Assembly (NCBI RefSeq): GCF_052055585.1
Contig: NZ_CP170485.1
Span: forward strand, 806,001 to 870,000
DNA length: 64,000 nucleotides
Reading direction: 5' to 3'
From: Oceanicaulis sp052055585
Lineage (GTDB): Bacteria; Pseudomonadota; Alphaproteobacteria; Caulobacterales; Maricaulaceae
Shown here piece after piece: positions 1 to 10,609 of this stretch; the first letter of the stretch is position 1; each line of letters begins with the position of its first letter. Position numbers and translations under genes: made by a program. Below the pieces are notes generated by a model that saw only the letters and a program-made list of their open reading frames with translations, was not told the origin of the DNA and searched no databases.

Positions 1-1108
1 CGAACCGACCAACCACCTTGATGCGGAAAGCGTCGCCTGGCTTCAGAACCACCTCGAGAACTATCCGGGCGCCGTTCTGATCGTGACCCACGACCGTTAC
101 TTCCTGGACGCCATCACCACCTGGACGCTCGAACTCGATCGCGGTCAGGGCGTGCCTTACAAGGGCGGCTATTCGGACTGGCTGGAGCAGAAGGCCAAGC
201 GCCTTGCGCAGGAATCCCGCGAAGAGGGCGCCAAGCAGCGCGCTCTGGCCCGGGAACTGGAGTGGATCCGCGCCGCGCCGAAAGCGCGTCAGGCCAAGTC
301 CAAGGCGCGTATCAAGTCCTATGAAGAAAAGCGTGACGCAGCGGAGAAGGAAAAGATCTCGACCGCCGTCATCCGCATTCCCCCGGGCCCGCGCCTCGGG
401 GGCAATGTGGTGGATTTCGACCATGTGTCGAAAGGCTTTGATGATCGCCTGCTGATCAACGATCTCGACTTCAAACTGCCGCCGGGCGGCGTTGTGGGCG
501 TGATCGGTCCGAACGGCGCGGGTAAGACCACCCTGTTCAAGATGATCGTCGGCGACGAGAAACCCGATAGCGGGTCTGTCACCCTAGGCGAGACCGTGAA
601 GCTGGGTTATGTGAACCAGTCCCGCGATGCGCTCGACGCCAACAAGACCGTCTGGGAAGAGATTTCCGACGGCAATGACATGATCATGTTGGGCGAGCAG
701 GAAGTGCCGAGCCGGGCCTATGTGGGCGCGTTCAACTTCAAGGGCGGCGACCAGCAGAAAAAGGTCGGCGTCCTGTCCGGCGGTGAGCGCAACCGCGTCC
801 ACCTCGCCAAGATGCTGAAGGAGGGCGGCAATCTGCTCCTCCTCGACGAACCGACCAACGATCTCGACGTTGAAACCCTGTCGGCTCTGGAAGCGGCGCT
901 TGAAGACTTCCCCGGCTGCGCCGTGGTGATCTCGCACGACCGCTTCTTCCTTGACCGGATCGCCACCCACATCCTCGCCTTTGAAGGCGACAGCCATGTG
1001 GAATGGTTTGAAGGCTCGTTCACCGACTATCTGGCCGACAAGAAGCGCCGCCTCGGGGATGACGCCCTGGTGCCCAAGCGCGTCAAGTTCCAGAAGTTCG
1101 AACGCTAG
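1..1108 (+). CDS. ettA: Energy-dependent translational throttle EttA, ABC-F ATPase (3' part only)
   Basis: The gene enters from the left edge; the frame is open from base 2 and reads EPTNHLD, the Walker B/D-loop of the first ABC cassette, so roughly the first third of the protein is missing. A charged linker follows, then a complete second cassette with Walker A (GPNGAGKTT), signature (LSGGERNRV) and Walker B (LLLLDEPTNDLD). Two tandem ABC domains without membrane segments define ABC-F proteins. The KxGVLSGGERNR context and the C-terminal end fit EttA, which binds the ribosomal E site and gates entry into elongation according to the ATP/ADP ratio. About 369 residues are visible of the usual ~555. 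The next gene starts 10 bases after the stop. Confidence 0.93.
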   Translation, partial: EPTNHLDAESVAWLQNHLENYPGAVLIVTHDRYFLDAITTWTLELDRGQGVPYKGGYSDWLEQKAKRLAQESREEGAKQRALARELEWIRAAPKARQAKSKARIKSYEEKRDAAEKEKISTAVIRIPPGPRLGGNVVDFDHVSKGFDDRLLINDLDFKLPPGGVVGVIGPNGAGKTTLFKMIVGDEKPDSGSVTLGETVKLGYVNQSRDALDANKTVWEEISDGNDMIMLGEQEVPSRAYVGAFNFKGGDQQKKVGVLSGGERNRVHLAKMLKEGGNLLLLDEPTNDLDVETLSALEAALEDFPGCAVVISHDRFFLDRIATHILAFEGDSHVEWFEGSFTDYLADKKRRLGDDALVPKRVKFQKFER

Positions 1109-1118
1109 GACTTGCACG

Positions 1119-1796
1119 ATGACGTCAGCTGAACGCCGCCGCCTGACCGCTTTCATTGCGGGACGGCGGTGGGCGTCGCTGGCGGTGATTTGCGCGGCGC
1201 TCACGGGCGCCGCGCTTATTGTGTTCATGCTTGCGCAGCCTGAATGGGTCTTCCGCTCCCCTGTTCTGATGCTCCTGCTGCCTGTTTTGATCGTCACGGC
1301 GCGGTGCTGGCGTGCGCCCCTTCAATGGCGCGGCGCACTCGCTGATCTCAAGGCCGATGCCGTCGAAACCGCCAGCGGCGTCGGCCATGTGCACTGGCGA
1401 AGACGTCCCGGCTTGTTCTCGGGCATGAGCGCAACGCTGGAGCTTGATGGCAAACAGTTCGCGCTCGAGGATGATATGGCGGGCGCGGTGACGCCGGGTA
1501 TCTGGTTAAGCGTGCGCTACGCCCCGGCTTCGGGCGCCTTGTTGTCCATTGAGCGGGCGTCTCAAGCAGAGGCGGGGCTGGATCCGGTCCTCGCCGATCA
1601 GCTCACCGAGCGCGAGCGGGCTCTGCTGGCGCTTCTGGCCGAAGGTTTGAGTGACAAGGCGATTGCGCGTCGGCTCAATCTCTCCCCCACCACCGTGCGC
1701 ACCTATAACAGCACGCTCTACGCCAAGCTGGGCGTTCAGGGGCGCGGCGAAGCCGTCAATCTTGCTCGTGGCGGCATACCGACATCTGCAGACTGA
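1119..1796 (+). CDS. Membrane-anchored LuxR-type HTH regulator
   Basis: This 225-residue protein has two hydrophobic segments at about residues 15-38 and 43-62, a middle domain of about 95 residues I do not recognise, and a C-terminal LuxR/GerE helix-turn-helix at about 160-220 (LTERERALLALLAEGLSDKA, then RRLNLSPTTVRTY). It has no receiver domain. The start chosen is the ATG 10 bases after ettA; an upstream start in the same frame would lie inside ettA. The layout suggests a transcription factor held at the inner membrane and perhaps released or tuned there. It is followed 73 bases later by a CPBP intramembrane protease, which may be its target or partner (inference only). Confidence 0.8.
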   Translation: MTSAERRRLTAFIAGRRWASLAVICAALTGAALIVFMLAQPEWVFRSPVLMLLLPVLIVTARCWRAPLQWRGALADLKADAVETASGVGHVHWRRRPGLFSGMSATLELDGKQFALEDDMAGAVTPGIWLSVRYAPASGALLSIERASQAEAGLDPVLADQLTERERALLALLAEGLSDKAIARRLNLSPTTVRTYNSTLYAKLGVQGRGEAVNLARGGIPTSAD

Positions 1797-1869
1797 CACA
1801 TCGCTGACATCTGTCGATAGGCGCGGGACTCTCCGCGCAACAGCCTCCTCCCATGCAAGGGAGGACATC

Positions 1870-2631
1870 ATGCATCAAGACACAACACAGCCGGTCTGGC
1901 GATTTCGCGACGGCATCATCGTGCTCGCCACAGCCATGGCCGCCTATACGGTCTTGAGCTGGGCGCATATGGCGCTGGTCAGCGAAACCGTCGGGATGGA
2001 GGCCTATCTCGGTTCGGGCGACAGCCTGCCGCTCAAGATTCTTGTCATCAGTCAGCTCAGCAAGGCGGTCGCGCTTCTGGGCGTGCTCTGGGGGCTGGGC
2101 CTGTTGCTCAAGGGACTCGACTGGCGGGCTGTGGGATTAAGGCCTGTCGGCACGGGCTGGTTGCTGCTCGGCGCGGCCGCAGGCGTAGGGTTCACCGCGA
2201 CAGGCTTGATGCTGGTGAAGGCGCTAACAGGGCTGATCCCGTCCTGGGCGATGATGACCCGGGCGCCATTTGACTTTGGCCCTTCAGCTTCGCCCGGCAT
2301 GATCGCGGCCTTTGTCGGCATGACGCTGATCGTGACGCCTTTCGCCGAGGAGGTCTTCTTTCGAGGCTTTGTCTACAAATGGATGAAAGGGCACCGCCCG
2401 GTCTGGCTGGCGGCGCTCGTCTCCTCGATCATTTTCGGCGCGTCCCATATTGTCCCGCATCAGGCGATCAACGCGGCGGTGATGGGGCTTGTGCTGATCT
2501 GGCTCTATGAAAAGTCAGGCTCGATCTGGCCCGCCGTGCTCGCCCACGCCGTCAACAATGGCTTGGGTGTCGGGCTGGGCGCGCTGGCCGCACAAGGGCT
2601 GTTGCCGGCTTTCCTGACCGCGCCGGGCTGA
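1870..2631 (+). CDS. CPBP-family intramembrane glutamic endopeptidase
   Basis: A 253-residue multi-spanning membrane protein. It carries the three motifs of the CPBP/Abi (CAAX protease and bacteriocin-processing) family: EEVFFRGF near residue 160 (EExxxR), FGASHI near 190 (FxxxH) and HAVNN near 226 (HxxxN). These Glu and His residues form the intramembrane active site in the family. The start is the ATG at 1870, preceded by an AGGGAGG ribosome site; the frame is open further upstream but lies in the preceding gene. In bacteria such proteins have been linked to bacteriocin immunity, peptide maturation and anti-sigma cleavage. The substrate here is unknown; the preceding membrane-bound LuxR-type regulator is a candidate. 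Confidence 0.85.
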   Translation: MHQDTTQPVWRFRDGIIVLATAMAAYTVLSWAHMALVSETVGMEAYLGSGDSLPLKILVISQLSKAVALLGVLWGLGLLLKGLDWRAVGLRPVGTGWLLLGAAAGVGFTATGLMLVKALTGLIPSWAMMTRAPFDFGPSASPGMIAAFVGMTLIVTPFAEEVFFRGFVYKWMKGHRPVWLAALVSSIIFGASHIVPHQAINAAVMGLVLIWLYEKSGSIWPAVLAHAVNNGLGVGLGALAAQGLLPAFLTAPG

Positions 2632-2716
2632 GCGTGAAGTTTTCCTGACGGGGCGGTTTGACGTTGCGCGCAAGGGTGCGTCTCGATAATCCTGAGGTGC
2701 TGGCCTGGAGGATGTT

Positions 2717-3490
2717 ATGACCAGCACATTTCCCGAACTTCATCAGCGGTTCCTGGACCGCGCCCTTGCGGTCTTCGCTCAGGAACCGGGACTGGCCGCG
2801 GTTCTGGGCGGCGGCTCACTGGTCCATGGCGGTTTTGACGCCTGGTCCGACCTTGATCTGGTGCTCGTCTATGACGCCCCGCCTGTCACATTGGATGACA
2901 AGCGCGCGTTGGCGATGCGACTGGGGGACCTCGTGTCCTCCTTCACCGGCGAACATGTGGGTGAGCCGCGCCTTCTGATCGCGCTTTACGAGCCTGAGCT
3001 ATTGCATGTGGACCTGAAGTTCGTGGACGCCACCGAACTTGATCAGCGGGTGGAGCGTCCCGCGATTTTATGGGCGCGAGACCGGGCGGCGCTGGAAGCG
3101 CGTCTGGATCAGGCGCAGATCGCCTGGCCGCAGACCGATGCGCAATGGCTGGAGGATCGGGCCTGGATCTGGCTGCACTACGGGGCGAGCAAGCTGGGCC
3201 GGGGCGAGCTTTATGAAGCCATCGGCATGTTGGGCTTCTTCCGCGAGCAGGTGCTAGGGCCGATGCTGGCGCGGCGTCTGGGCTGGCCCGAACGCGGGGT
3301 GCGCAAGATCGATGAGGCGCCGGGGGCGGACGCGCTGAAGGCGACGCTGGCGAGTGCGGACCGTGATGCCGTTCGGGACGCCTTGAGAGCGGCGATTGCG
3401 GCTTATCTCGACCTGCGATCCGATGCGCCGCCCGCCAAACCTGCGCCCGGAATGCCGGACGCCTTGCTGGCATATCTGGACCGGACCTAG
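2717..3490 (+). CDS. Nucleotidyltransferase-fold protein, aminoglycoside-nucleotidyltransferase-like
   Basis: A 257-residue protein whose N-terminus (GGGSLVHGGFDAWSDLDLVL, about residues 31-50) is the GS...DxD signature of the DNA polymerase-beta nucleotidyltransferase fold, with D-L-D supplying metal ligands. The C-terminal half looks helical and resembles the accessory domain of kanamycin/lincosamide nucleotidyltransferases. The substrate cannot be read from sequence, so resistance is not implied. The stop codon (3488-3490) overlaps the stop of the convergent CAT-like gene within the palindrome CTAG. Confidence 0.72.
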   Translation: MTSTFPELHQRFLDRALAVFAQEPGLAAVLGGGSLVHGGFDAWSDLDLVLVYDAPPVTLDDKRALAMRLGDLVSSFTGEHVGEPRLLIALYEPELLHVDLKFVDATELDQRVERPAILWARDRAALEARLDQAQIAWPQTDAQWLEDRAWIWLHYGASKLGRGELYEAIGMLGFFREQVLGPMLARRLGWPERGVRKIDEAPGADALKATLASADRDAVRDALRAAIAAYLDLRSDAPPAKPAPGMPDALLAYLDRT

Positions 3491-4161
3491 CCCTTCACAT
3501 ACCGCTCAAGTCTTGCGCTGACGGCCTCGAACCAGTGCGCTACATGGGCGCCGTCCACGAGGCCGTGATGGACCTGAGCCGACAGGGGCAGGGTGAGGCG
3601 GCCCCAGGCTTCCATGCGCCATTGGCCAGCGGCGATGGACGGCGTTGCAGCGAAGGCGCCGCCGCCGCTTCGGGGATGCTCGATGGAGCTGAAGCGCAAG
3701 AAGGGCAGGCCGGTGCAATAGAGCTGGCCGCATTCAGGCCCCGCTTCGACATTCGTGCGCATCTCGGTCGCGCTTTCCGCCTCTGCCTTGTCGGCGTGAT
3801 AAGCGCTGATGAAGGCGGCAAGGTCTTCGGTGAAGGGCACGTAGGAGAAGTTCACATGGCCCTGCGCGTTCCGGACGGTGTAGCTGGGCAGCAGTGACTG
3901 GATGCGGAAAGGCTCGCCGTCCGGCGTCAGACGCCAGCGGAAGGCGTCCACATCCAGACTTGCTCCGCAAATGGCGTGGAACAGCACCGCAAAGGGCGGC
4001 AGGCCTGCCTGCTTGGCCTTGGTGACGAAGTCGGGCGCTTCGAGCTCGGCGGTCAGGTTCAGCCGGGGATCATCCATGCCGTCAAACCAGCGAAGCTGGG
4101 CGGCGCGCTCGAACGGGGTGTCCTGCGCAGGGATGATTTCGGGTGCGGGGAAGGCGGCCAT
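3487..4161 (-). CDS. Chloramphenicol acetyltransferase-fold (CatA-like) protein
   Basis: A 224-residue protein matching the type A CAT family in length. Near residue 195 it has the active-site stretch HHGLVDGAHVAHWF, which corresponds to the HHxxxDGxH motif whose second His is the general base in CAT. MNFSY-like and FxxxG segments upstream also fit the trimeric CAT fold. The start is the ATG at 4161; the open frame extends to 4257 but those extra residues are not family-like. Chromosomal CAT-like proteins often have unknown acyl acceptors. It converges with the nucleotidyltransferase gene, sharing stop-codon bases. Confidence 0.8.
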   Translation of the reverse strand: MAAFPAPEIIPAQDTPFERAAQLRWFDGMDDPRLNLTAELEAPDFVTKAKQAGLPPFAVLFHAICGASLDVDAFRWRLTPDGEPFRIQSLLPSYTVRNAQGHVNFSYVPFTEDLAAFISAYHADKAEAESATEMRTNVEAGPECGQLYCTGLPFLRFSSIEHPRSGGGAFAATPSIAAGQWRMEAWGRLTLPLSAQVHHGLVDGAHVAHWFEAVSARLERYVKG

Positions 4162-4296
4162 GGCGCGAGTTCCGGTCTGACTAGGACGGACGTTGCGACA
4201 CGAGGGCCGGAAACGAAACCGCCGGAGCGCGCTCGTTAGCGCGCCCCGGCGGGGCATTCAACAGGCGTCGTTCAGGCGCGACGCTGTGTCTTGGGA

Positions 4297-4917
4297 CTAG
4301 CTGTCCTGGCCGGGCTCGCGATTGCGCAGCATTTCGGTGGCTGCGCTGACATTGCCGCCATTATCGCCAATCACCGACAGGATCTGCTCGCGCTGGGTCT
4401 GGGCCAGCCAGACGCCCAGCACTTCCACGTCCACCGCTTTCAGGTCGCCATTGGTGTCCAGAATGCGCCAGTTCACCTCGAACTCTTCGCCTTCAGGACC
4501 GCCATAGACGCGCGAGCGGACGATATAGTCACCCGGATTGCGGGTGACCGAGCCGGTCACGTCCAGTTGCTGACCGGCATAGGCGCTCAGCTCGCTCTCG
4601 TAGACGCCAATGGCGTAGTTGCGGAACGCGGTGCGGAATGCGGCCAGCTCGTCTTCAGACGCCGTGCGGCGATAGCGACCCAGCACGAAGTTGGAAATGC
4701 GATCCACATCGGCCAGTTCGTCGATGCGATTGCGGAAGTCCTGACGCACGCTGGCCAGATCCGTCTGACCCGATTGAAGCTCGGTCAGGGTCTCGATCAC
4801 CTGGTTGGCCTGGGTCTGGACAAAGGCTTCGGCGTCTTCCGCCGTGGTGGACTGGGCCAGAAGGGCGGCGGGGGCGGCCAGCGCCAGCGCGAACGCCGAA
4901 ATCAGGGTTTTCATCAT
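4297..4917 (-). CDS. mlaC: MlaC/Ttg2D-family phospholipid-binding periplasmic protein
   Basis: A 206-residue protein with a signal peptide (about residues 1-22, AAPAALLAQ at the end) followed by the MlaC (Ttg2D, toluene tolerance) domain: RNRIDELADVDRISNFVLGR and the DGDLK-type segment near the C-terminus are typical. MlaC shuttles phospholipids across the periplasm between outer-membrane MlaA and the inner-membrane MlaFEDB ABC transporter. It starts 33 bases after mlaA on the same strand, so the two are probably co-transcribed. The mlaFED genes are not in this window. Confidence 0.88.
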   Translation of the reverse strand: MMKTLISAFALALAAPAALLAQSTTAEDAEAFVQTQANQVIETLTELQSGQTDLASVRQDFRNRIDELADVDRISNFVLGRYRRTASEDELAAFRTAFRNYAIGVYESELSAYAGQQLDVTGSVTRNPGDYIVRSRVYGGPEGEEFEVNWRILDTNGDLKAVDVEVLGVWLAQTQREQILSVIGDNGGNVSAATEMLRNREPGQDS

Positions 4918-4950
4918 CGGGGAGTGCTCCTTGCCGCCGTTTCGGCGTGC

Positions 4951-5691
4951 TTATTCGAACTCAGGCAGGTTCTGGTAGTCCTCGTCCGTCGCGCCCTGGC
5001 TTTCGATGAAAGCGGTGCGGGACTGACGCCAGGCCGAACGCGCCTGAACATAGGGATCAATTGCGGTGCGATTGAGGCTTCCAAGGGTGTCATCAAGATC
5101 GGCGCGAATCTGGGTGCCGTTCAGGGCGCGCAGACCCCAGGCCCAGGCTTCTCCGGATTCCTCCTCGCTCCAGTTCAACGGATGAGGATAACGATCGACG
5201 AAGCGTCCGGTTGCATCGCGCAGGTTCGACGGGCCGATTAGAGGCAGCACCAGATAGGGGCCATCCTCCACGCCCCAATGGGCGAGGGTCTGGCCAAAAT
5301 CACGACGGTGCTGCGGCACGCCTTCATGGGTGGCGACGTCAAACACGCCCGCCAGACCGATCGTGGTGTTCATCAGGAAGCGGCCCACGGTGTCGCCAGC
5401 AGCTTCCACATCGCCCTGCAACAGGGCGTTCGCGAACACGACCGGCTGGTTGAGATTGGTCATGAAATTGCGCACGCCGGTCTGGACGGGATCAGGGGTG
5501 ACGGCGTCATAGGCGCGAGCGCCCGGACCGATCACGGCCTCATCCAGCGTCTGGTTCACCGCGAAGATGGCGCGGTTGGTCGGCTCGAACGGGTCGCCGG
5601 TCTCCTGCGCCAGTTCACGCGATGCGCAAGCGGTCAGGCTGAGCGCAGCCAGCATGACTGCGGCGTAGGAGGTGAAAGCAGGGATGCGCAT
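4951..5691 (-). CDS. mlaA: MlaA (VacJ) outer-membrane lipoprotein
   Basis: A 246-residue lipoprotein. The lipobox LTAC places the acylated Cys at residue 22, directly after the hydrophobic signal. The mature part has the VacJ/MlaA pattern DPFEPTNRAIFAVNQTLD, then a long helical domain with NPRDFGQTLAHWGV-like and GPYLVLPLIGPSNLRD segments, all hallmarks of the family. MlaA removes phospholipids from the outer leaflet of the outer membrane and passes them to MlaC, the next gene. The start at 5691 gives a clean signal peptide; the frame is open to 5805. It is divergent from metF, sharing a 192-base intergenic region. Confidence 0.92.
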   Translation of the reverse strand: MRIPAFTSYAAVMLAALSLTACASRELAQETGDPFEPTNRAIFAVNQTLDEAVIGPGARAYDAVTPDPVQTGVRNFMTNLNQPVVFANALLQGDVEAAGDTVGRFLMNTTIGLAGVFDVATHEGVPQHRRDFGQTLAHWGVEDGPYLVLPLIGPSNLRDATGRFVDRYPHPLNWSEEESGEAWAWGLRALNGTQIRADLDDTLGSLNRTAIDPYVQARSAWRQSRTAFIESQGATDEDYQNLPEFE

Positions 5692-5818
5692 GGGGCGTCC
5701 TTTGGATCGGATATTCGGATGGGTGCAATGTCGTGTCTGGGGCCGGGATATCAAGTCAGTGTGATCCATTAGGTACTGTTCCGGAGTGAATACAGCCTTG
5801 CTCATGCGTCAATAATCG

Positions 5819-5836
5819 CATAAAGATATCTTTATG
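5819..5836. promoter_or_regulatory. Perfect 18-bp palindrome, putative methionine-cycle repressor operator
   Basis: CATAAAGATATCTTTATG is an exact inverted repeat without spacer, centred at 5827/5828, 47 bases before the chosen metF start. Its AT-rich composition stands out from its surroundings. Palindromes with an AAGATATCTT core in front of met and SAM-cycle genes of proteobacteria fit ArsR-type regulators such as SahR (from memory of the family, not checked). No such regulator gene is in the window. Confidence 0.6.
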
Positions 5837-5883
5837 TGGATGTGTCGCGCGACGACGCGGCGCGCAGCCAGGGCAGGATGGTG

Positions 5884-6777
5884 ATGACCGTGAGTGGCCG
5901 CTCCTCTTCACAAGGGACGAAAGTGTCCTTTGAATTCTTCCCGCCTAAAAGCGAGGAAGCCGAGGCGAAATTGTGGTCGTCCATCGAGCGGCTTTCCCCG
6001 CTTGCGCCCGAATTCGTGTCCGTGACCTATGGCGCGGGCGGTTCCACGCGTGACCGCACGCACCGCACCGTGCGCCGAATCGTGTCGGAAACCGACATGA
6101 AGCCCGCCGCGCACCTGACCTGCGTCTCCGCCACCTGCGAGGAAGTCGACGAAGTCATTCGCGATTACTGGGAAGCGGGCGTGCGCCATATCGTGGCGCT
6201 GCGCGGCGACCCGCCTGAAGGCCTGGGCGAGCGCTACACGCCCTTCCCGGGCGGCTATGGCAATTCGGCGGACCTGACCCGTGGCATCAAGGCCATTGGC
6301 GATTTCGAGGTATCGGTGGGCTGCTATCCTGAAAAGCATCCCGACAGTGCGGACTGGGATGCGGACCTTGATATGCTCAAGGCCAAGATCGATGCGGGCG
6401 CGACCCGGGCGATCACCCAGTTCTTCTTCGATCAGGATGTCTATTTCCGGTATCTCGAGCGCGTGCGCAAAGCGGGCATCGACATCCCGATCGTGCCCGG
6501 CGTGATGCTGCAGCCCAACTTCAAGGGGCTCAAGCGCATGGCGCAAATGTGCGGCGCGCACATCCCCGACCGCATCCATGCCGTCTATGAGGGCCTGGAT
6601 GAGGATGCAGGCACGCGCGAGCTGGTGACCGCGCACCTCGCCGCTGAAATGTGCGAAAAGCTCAATCAGGGCGGGGCGGAGGCGTTCCACTTTTACACCC
6701 TGAACCGGGCCGAGCTGGCCTTGTCCACTTGTGCTTTGCTGGGCGTTAAGTCCCTTCACGACATTAAAGCCGCCTGA
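5884..6777 (+). CDS. metF: 5,10-methylenetetrahydrofolate reductase
   Basis: A 297-residue flavoprotein that reduces methylene-THF to 5-methyl-THF, the methyl donor for the MetH pair encoded just downstream. Family marks are the N-terminal SFEFFPPKSEEAE, the active-site and FAD region (VTYGAGG), HLTCV, ALRGDPP, GCYPEKHPDS and ITQFFFD. I chose the ATG at 5884 because a GGCAGGA site lies before it and the length fits the family; an in-frame GTG at 5836 overlaps the palindromic operator. metF, metH(N) and metH(C) follow each other within 15 bases, so they form one operon. Confidence 0.95.
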   Translation: MTVSGRSSSQGTKVSFEFFPPKSEEAEAKLWSSIERLSPLAPEFVSVTYGAGGSTRDRTHRTVRRIVSETDMKPAAHLTCVSATCEEVDEVIRDYWEAGVRHIVALRGDPPEGLGERYTPFPGGYGNSADLTRGIKAIGDFEVSVGCYPEKHPDSADWDADLDMLKAKIDAGATRAITQFFFDQDVYFRYLERVRKAGIDIPIVPGVMLQPNFKGLKRMAQMCGAHIPDRIHAVYEGLDEDAGTRELVTAHLAAEMCEKLNQGGAEAFHFYTLNRAELALSTCALLGVKSLHDIKAA

Positions 6778-6790
6778 CAGGACGAGCGAC

Positions 6791-7852
6791 ATGACCAAAG
6801 CTGAACGCCGCGCTGCGCTGAACGCGCTGGCGCTGGAGCGCATTCTTATCCTTGACGGCGCCATGGGCACCCAGATCCAGACCCTGAAGCTGGACGAGGC
6901 AGGCTATCGCGGCGAGCGGTTTGCGGACTGGTCCTGCCTGATCCAGGGCAATAACGACATCCTGAACCTGTCAAAGCCCGATGCTGTGCGCGCCATTCAC
7001 AAACAGTATTTCGATGCTGGCGCGGACATGGTGGAGACCAATACCTTCTCCGCCACCTCAATTGCCCAGGCCGATTACAAGATGGAGGGCCTCGCCGCCG
7101 AGATCGCCTCCGAGGGAGCGCGTCTGGCGCGGGAAGCCGCCGATGAGGCCGAGGCCGAGACCGGTTCGCCGAAGGCTGTATTGGGCGCCATCGGACCGAC
7201 CAACAAGACGCTGTCCCTGTCGCCCAATGTGGAAGATCCCGGCTTCCGCGAAGTGACCTTTGATCAGGTGCGCGAGGCCTATGCCGAGCAGGTTGAAGCC
7301 ATGGCCGAGCATGTGGATTTCTTCCTGATCGAGACGATCTTTGACACGCTCAACGCCAAGGCGGCGATCAAGGCGATCCTGGATCTGCGCAATGAAGGCC
7401 GGATCGACACAGACATTCCGATCATCCTGTCGGGCACCATCACCGATGCGTCCGGCCGCACCCTGTCGGGCCAGACCACCGAAGCGTTCTACAATTCCAT
7501 TCGCCACGCCCAGCCCTGGGCGGTGGGGCTCAACTGTGCGCTCGGCGGCAAGCAATTGCGCCCCTATGTGGCCGAGCTGGCGCGGATCGCGGAATGCCAT
7601 GTGCTGGCCTATCCCAATGCGGGGCTGCCCAATGCCTTTGGCGAGTATGACGAGACGCCGGATGAGACCGCCGCCTTCATCGCGGACTGGGCGCAATCGG
7701 GACTGATCAATATTGCGGGCGGCTGCTGCGGCACGACCCCGGCCCATATCGCCGCCATTGCGCGCGACGCGAAATCGGGCATGCCCCGTCCGCCCAAGGA
7801 TCGGGTTCAGGCGATGCGCCTGGCCGGTCTTGAACCTTTCGAGCTGGCTTGA
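6791..7852 (+). CDS. metH: Methionine synthase MetH, homocysteine-binding subunit (split N-terminal part)
   Basis: A 353-residue protein made only of the homocysteine S-methyltransferase domain. It begins with the family stretch ILILDGAMGTQIQ and has the three zinc-binding cysteines: GLNCALGG near residue 249 and GGCCGT near 312. It binds and activates homocysteine for methyl transfer from the cobalamin held by the next protein. In E. coli this is the first ~350 residues of one 1,227-residue MetH; here it ends with a TGA, a spacer with a GAGG site and a fresh ATG, so the split is a real gene boundary, not a frameshift. Confidence 0.94.
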   Translation: MTKAERRAALNALALERILILDGAMGTQIQTLKLDEAGYRGERFADWSCLIQGNNDILNLSKPDAVRAIHKQYFDAGADMVETNTFSATSIAQADYKMEGLAAEIASEGARLAREAADEAEAETGSPKAVLGAIGPTNKTLSLSPNVEDPGFREVTFDQVREAYAEQVEAMAEHVDFFLIETIFDTLNAKAAIKAILDLRNEGRIDTDIPIILSGTITDASGRTLSGQTTEAFYNSIRHAQPWAVGLNCALGGKQLRPYVAELARIAECHVLAYPNAGLPNAFGEYDETPDETAAFIADWAQSGLINIAGGCCGTTPAHIAAIARDAKSGMPRPPKDRVQAMRLAGLEPFELA

Positions 7853-7861
7853 GGAGCCAAT

Positions 7862-10549
<2,688 letters not shown>

Positions 10550-10558
10550 AAAAGGGGT

Positions 10559-10574
10559 TGCTACATTTGTAGCA
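10559..10574. promoter_or_regulatory. TACA-N2-TGTA dyad, BlaI/MecI/CopY-type operator candidate
   Basis: TGCTACATTTGTAGCA is a perfect 7-bp inverted repeat around TT, and contains TACANNTGTA, the consensus recognised by winged-helix repressors of the BlaI/MecI/CopY family. It lies 36 bases before the ATG of the EreA/ChaN-like gene and 10 bases after the end of metH. A repressor gene is not present in the window, so control is inferred. Confidence 0.5.
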
Positions 10575-10609
10575 TCATGATTGAGTTTCCCTCCAAAGGG
10601 AGAACTCTC

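Noticed and set aside
4291..5241. Long open frame on the plus strand over the mlaC-mlaA genes
   Set aside because: It is the opposite-strand shadow of two genes with clear family motifs; high GC makes such frames common.
5692..5883. SAM or SAH riboswitch before metF
   Set aside because: I could not find the conserved stems of SAM-II, SAM-I or SAH riboswitches; the palindromic operator is the better explanation.
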